Source: Massilia sp. YIM B02443 (GTDB lineage Bacteria > Pseudomonadota > Gammaproteobacteria > Burkholderiales > Burkholderiaceae_D). Taken from it: a stretch of 64,000 nucleotides of DNA. The position numbers were made by a program, and so were the translations under genes. Each line of letters opens with the position of its first letter. The first letter of the stretch is position 1. A model generated the notes under the pieces. That model saw only the letters and a list, made by a program, of their open reading frames with translations. It had not been told where the DNA came from and ran no database searches. Below are positions 56,797 to 64,000 of this stretch, piece after piece. The stretch is from positions 1 through 64,000 of the forward strand of contig NZ_JASNRA010000006.1 of NCBI RefSeq assembly GCF_030411955.1. Direction: 5' to 3'.

Positions 56797-58260
56797 TCAA
56801 CGCGGCAGCGTCGACGCCCCCATCAGGAATTCGTCGACCGCGCGCGCACATTGGCGGCCTTCGCGGATCGCCCACACCACCAGCGACTGGCCGCGGCGCA
56901 TGTCGCCGGCCGCGAACACTTTCGGGCTCGAGGTCTGGTAAGCGGTCTCGCCATCGACCGTGGCGCGCGCATTGCCGCGCGCATCCTTCTGCACGCCGAA
57001 CGCGTCCAGCACCTGCTGAACCGGCGAGACGAAGCCCATCGCCAGCAGCACCAGGTCGGCCTTCATCTCGAACTCCGAATCCGGCACCTCAAGCATCTTG
57101 CCGTCCTTCCATTCGACGCGGCAGGCGATCAGCTTTTCGACCTTGCCGCCCTTGCCTTCCAGGCGCTTGGTGGCCACCGCCCAGTCGCGCTCGCAGCCTT
57201 CCTCGTGCGACGACGAGGTGCGCAGGCGGGTCGGCCAGTAAGGCCAGACCAGCGGCTTGTTCTCGTGCTCGGGCGGCTGCGGCAGCAGCTCGAACTGGGT
57301 CACCGACGCGGCGCCATGGCGGTTCGAGGTGCCGACGCAGTCCGAACCGGTGTCGCCGCCGCCGATCACCACCACGTGCTTGCCGGTCGCCTTCAGCTGG
57401 TCCTTCAGCTTGTCGCCGGCATTCACGCGGTTCTGCTGCGGCAGGAAGTCCATCGCGAAGTGCACGCCTTTCAGCTGGCGCCCCGGCACCGGCAGGTCGC
57501 GCGGCTGCTCGGCGCCACCGGCCAGGATCACGGCGTCGAATTCCTTGTCCAGGTCTTCCGGGAAGATGGTGTCGCGCGCCATGTTGCTGACGCTGGCCGG
57601 GAAGTCCTTGCCGATCAGGACACCGGTGCGGAACGTTACACCTTCGGCCTGCATCTGCTCGACCCGGCGGTCGATCAGTCCCTTTTCCATTTTAAAATCG
57701 GGGATGCCGTAGCGCAGCAGGCCGCCCACGCGATCGCTCTTTTCGAACACGGTGACGTCATGGCCGACGCGCGCCAACTGCTGGGCCGCGGCCAGGCCGG
57801 CCGGGCCGGAGCCGACGATGGCGACCTTTTTTCCGGTCTTGGCGGCGGGAGGCTGCGGCACCACCCAGCCGTGTTCCCAGCCGGTGTCGATGATCTTGCG
57901 TTCGATCGACTTGATGCCTACGGGATCGTTGTTGATGCCCAGGGTGCAGGCCGATTCGCACGGGGCCGGGCAGATGCGGCCGGTGAACTCGGGGAAGTTA
58001 TTCGTCGAGTGCAGGTTTTCCAGCGCGTGGCGGTAATTGTTGTGGAAGACCAGGTCGTTCCAGTCCGGGATCATGTTGTTGACCGGGCAGCCCGTGTTGC
58101 AGAACGGGATGCCGCAATCCATGCAGCGCGCGCCCTGGACCTTGGCTTGCGCGTCGGTCAGGGTGATCGTGAATTCCTTGTAGTTCTTGAGTCGCGCGGC
58201 GGGTTCGAGGTGGTCCTCTTCCTGCCGTTCGAATTCCATGAAGCCGGTGATTTTACCCAT
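56797..58260 (-). CDS. gltD: Glutamate synthase (NADPH), small subunit
   Basis: A 487-residue flavoprotein that passes electrons from NADPH to GltB. N-terminal cysteines for Fe-S clusters are in [15 protein letters not shown] and CPAPCESAC. The FAD site is [13 protein letters not shown], and [17 protein letters not shown] is the NADPH site. It lies 35 bp downstream of gltB in the same operon. Confidence 0.97.
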   Translation of the reverse strand: MGKITGFMEFERQEEDHLEPAARLKNYKEFTITLTDAQAKVQGARCMDCGIPFCNTGCPVNNMIPDWNDLVFHNNYRHALENLHSTNNFPEFTGRICPAPCESACTLGINNDPVGIKSIERKIIDTGWEHGWVVPQPPAAKTGKKVAIVGSGPAGLAAAQQLARVGHDVTVFEKSDRVGGLLRYGIPDFKMEKGLIDRRVEQMQAEGVTFRTGVLIGKDFPASVSNMARDTIFPEDLDKEFDAVILAGGAEQPRDLPVPGRQLKGVHFAMDFLPQQNRVNAGDKLKDQLKATGKHVVVIGGGDTGSDCVGTSNRHGAASVTQFELLPQPPEHENKPLVWPYWPTRLRTSSSHEEGCERDWAVATKRLEGKGGKVEKLIACRVEWKDGKMLEVPDSEFEMKADLVLLAMGFVSPVQQVLDAFGVQKDARGNARATVDGETAYQTSSPKVFAAGDMRRGQSLVVWAIREGRQCARAVDEFLMGASTLPR

Positions 58261-58295
58261 CTGTTTTCCTTGTCAGTCGGTCAGCGCTGCAGGCG

Positions 58296-63002
<4,707 letters not shown>

Positions 63003-63040
63003 GAGGCGTTCTCCACAGCTTTTTCGAGGGTCGAACGCCG

Positions 63041-63070
63041 AGAATAGTGCAATGCAAAATCCCCCGTCAA
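63041..63070 (-). promoter_or_regulatory. gltB promoter
   Basis: On the minus strand TTGACG (63070-63065), an 18-bp spacer and TATTCT (63046-63041) lie about 40 bp before the gltB start codon. It is a good sigma-70 match. The upstream REP-like sequence comes within 8 bp of the -35 box. Confidence 0.6.
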
Positions 63071-63077
63071 CCTAAAC

Positions 63078-63144
63078 AATTAGGGTCAGAGTCGAATTGT
63101 TTGACAACTTTTTGCGGGAGGGATTAATTAGGGACAGAGTCAAT
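63078..63144. repeat. Two REP-like direct repeats beside the RAYT gene
   Basis: AATTAGGGTCAGAGTCGAAT (63078-63097) and AATTAGGGACAGAGTCAAT (63126-63144) are near-identical and 48 bp apart. The inverse reading, GACTCTG(A/T)CCCTAATT, is known from REP-type sequences near REP-associated tyrosine transposases in many proteobacteria. They lie between gltB and such a transposase gene. Confidence 0.65.
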
Positions 63145-63207
63145 CACAGAATTGGATCGGCTGCGGATGACTTGTTAAGCCTTTGATTTTTATAGGAATG
63201 CAGATGC

Positions 63208-63234
63208 AAAAACGGCACGGATAACCGTGCCGTC
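63208..63234 (-). terminator. Intrinsic terminator after the RAYT gene
   Basis: ACGGCACGG/CCGTGCCGT (63213-63221 with 63226-63234), 9 bp with a 4-base loop, is followed on the minus strand by TTTTTGC. It is 20 bp past the transposase stop codon. Confidence 0.8.
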
Positions 63235-63254
63235 AGAGGGGTAATTCGTGCCGC

Positions 63255-63965
63255 TCAGGGCTGTGGAAGCGGTGGTAGAGGACGCGCAAACGGGCGTCCG
63301 CGCTTGGCAGGCAAGATCTGGCGCTGGGTTTTACGCTCGAGGTCGGTCTTGAAACCATTCGAGCCCAGCGGCTGGTTCTTCAGGATCGACAGCGTGATGA
63401 ATTCGACCTCTTCCGTGGTGAGACCCTGCTGCACCATGTCCATGTAGGCGGCCTCGCGCTGGAACGGCGTATTGCCCAGCGCCCAGAACAGCGCGTGGTC
63501 GGCCACCAAGGTATCGACCTTGGCGCCGGCGTGGTGCGCATAGCTGGACCAGGGATAGTCGCCCGGTCCGGCCACCATCTGGGCGCGCACCGGATTGAGC
63601 TCGATGTAGCGGCTGCAAGTCATGAAGTAGCGGTCGGTGTCGATCAGCGAGGTGCGGAAGCGGCCTTCGAACAGGCCGCCGGTGCGCTCATACTTGTGAT
63701 TGAACCAGGGAACGTAGAGGCGGCCGAGCTTCTGCATCATCAGCGCCAGGCCGGTGGCGTCGGCGGGCGTGGCCAGCAGGTGCAGGTGGTTCGGCATCAG
63801 GACATAGGAATGAATCGCGACCTCGTAGAAGCGCGCCGCATCCTTGAGCCAGACCAGGAAACGCTGGTAGTCGGCCTCTTCGCGGAAGATCACCTGGCGG
63901 TCGTTGCCACGCTGGATTACGTGGTGCGGTTGCTGGGGAACGATGAGTCGGGGTTGGCGGGCCAT
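63255..63965 (-). CDS. REP-associated tyrosine transposase (RAYT, Y1 transposase family)
   Basis: A 236-residue HUH endonuclease-type protein related to IS200/IS605 transposases. The metal-binding His pair is in PNHLHLL (His60, His62) and the likely catalytic Tyr120 is in SRYIELNPVRA. RAYTs are domesticated single-copy proteins thought to spread REP palindromes. The C-terminal ~60 residues are basic and Pro-rich. It is flanked on its downstream side by REP-like repeats. The ATG at 63965 fits the family start MARQPRLIVPQQPHHV. Confidence 0.93.
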   Translation of the reverse strand: MARQPRLIVPQQPHHVIQRGNDRQVIFREEADYQRFLVWLKDAARFYEVAIHSYVLMPNHLHLLATPADATGLALMMQKLGRLYVPWFNHKYERTGGLFEGRFRTSLIDTDRYFMTCSRYIELNPVRAQMVAGPGDYPWSSYAHHAGAKVDTLVADHALFWALGNTPFQREAAYMDMVQQGLTTEEVEFITLSILKNQPLGSNGFKTDLERKTQRQILPAKRGRPFARPLPPLPQP

Positions 63966-64000
63966 GGCGTCTGCTTCATTGTTGAGCAGCGATTCTACCG

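Overview
The window looks like chromosomal DNA of a high-GC betaproteobacterium of the Oxalobacteraceae, most likely Massilia or a close relative. This rests on gene order (mlaFEDACB, an ABC exporter, ibaG, murA, then a his operon running into hinT and tatABC), on the protein sequences, and on the rrn leader at the left edge. The genus is inferred from remembered family sequences, not from a database search. Most of the window is core housekeeping DNA with accessory insertions and local duplications.

Layout. Positions 1-403 hold the leader, the first bases and two tandem promoters of a leftward 16S rRNA gene. Positions 423-10505 are leftward: a DJ-1/PfpI protein, a YgiQ radical SAM enzyme, a DUF4404 protein and three tandem exported M3 metallopeptidases. 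Positions 10753-19564 are mixed: GMC oxidoreductase, slyX, rep, an SRPBCC protein, a dihydrolipoyl-dehydrogenase-like flavoprotein, an RlmI-type protein without its catalytic domain, twin RcnB-like genes, and a TetR/PH-like pair with a palindromic operator. Then come priA, a 544-bp AT-rich gap with DnaA-box-like sites, and hemE. Rightward genes follow to 33428: an S9 peptidase translationally coupled to a very large SNF2 helicase, a DUF885 protein, and a PHB-depolymerase-type esterase with a broken 5' end.

Positions 33433-51422 are one long leftward block. In transcription order it carries mlaFEDACB (phospholipid transport), a toxin-antitoxin locus with a frameshifted toxin, a two-gene ABC exporter, ibaG, murA, hisGD, a beta-class DNA methyltransferase, hisCBHAFIE, hinT and tatABC. 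Many junctions are 4-bp ATGA-type overlaps. The methyltransferase overlaps hisD and hisC by 4 bp on each side.

Positions 51836-56719 form a rightward four-gene operon: a GtrA-like flippase, a GtrB/DPM-like glycosyltransferase and two paralogous polytopic proteins resembling GT-C enzymes. It starts after an AT-rich gap and ends in a strong terminator. gltBD (glutamate synthase) and a REP-associated tyrosine transposase with REP-like flanking sequence close the window. No tRNA, CRISPR array, prophage or classical insertion sequence was seen. The best candidates for something undescribed are the duplicated GT-C glycosylation operon, the his-embedded methyltransferase, the peptidase-helicase pair and the hemE-priA DnaA-box region.
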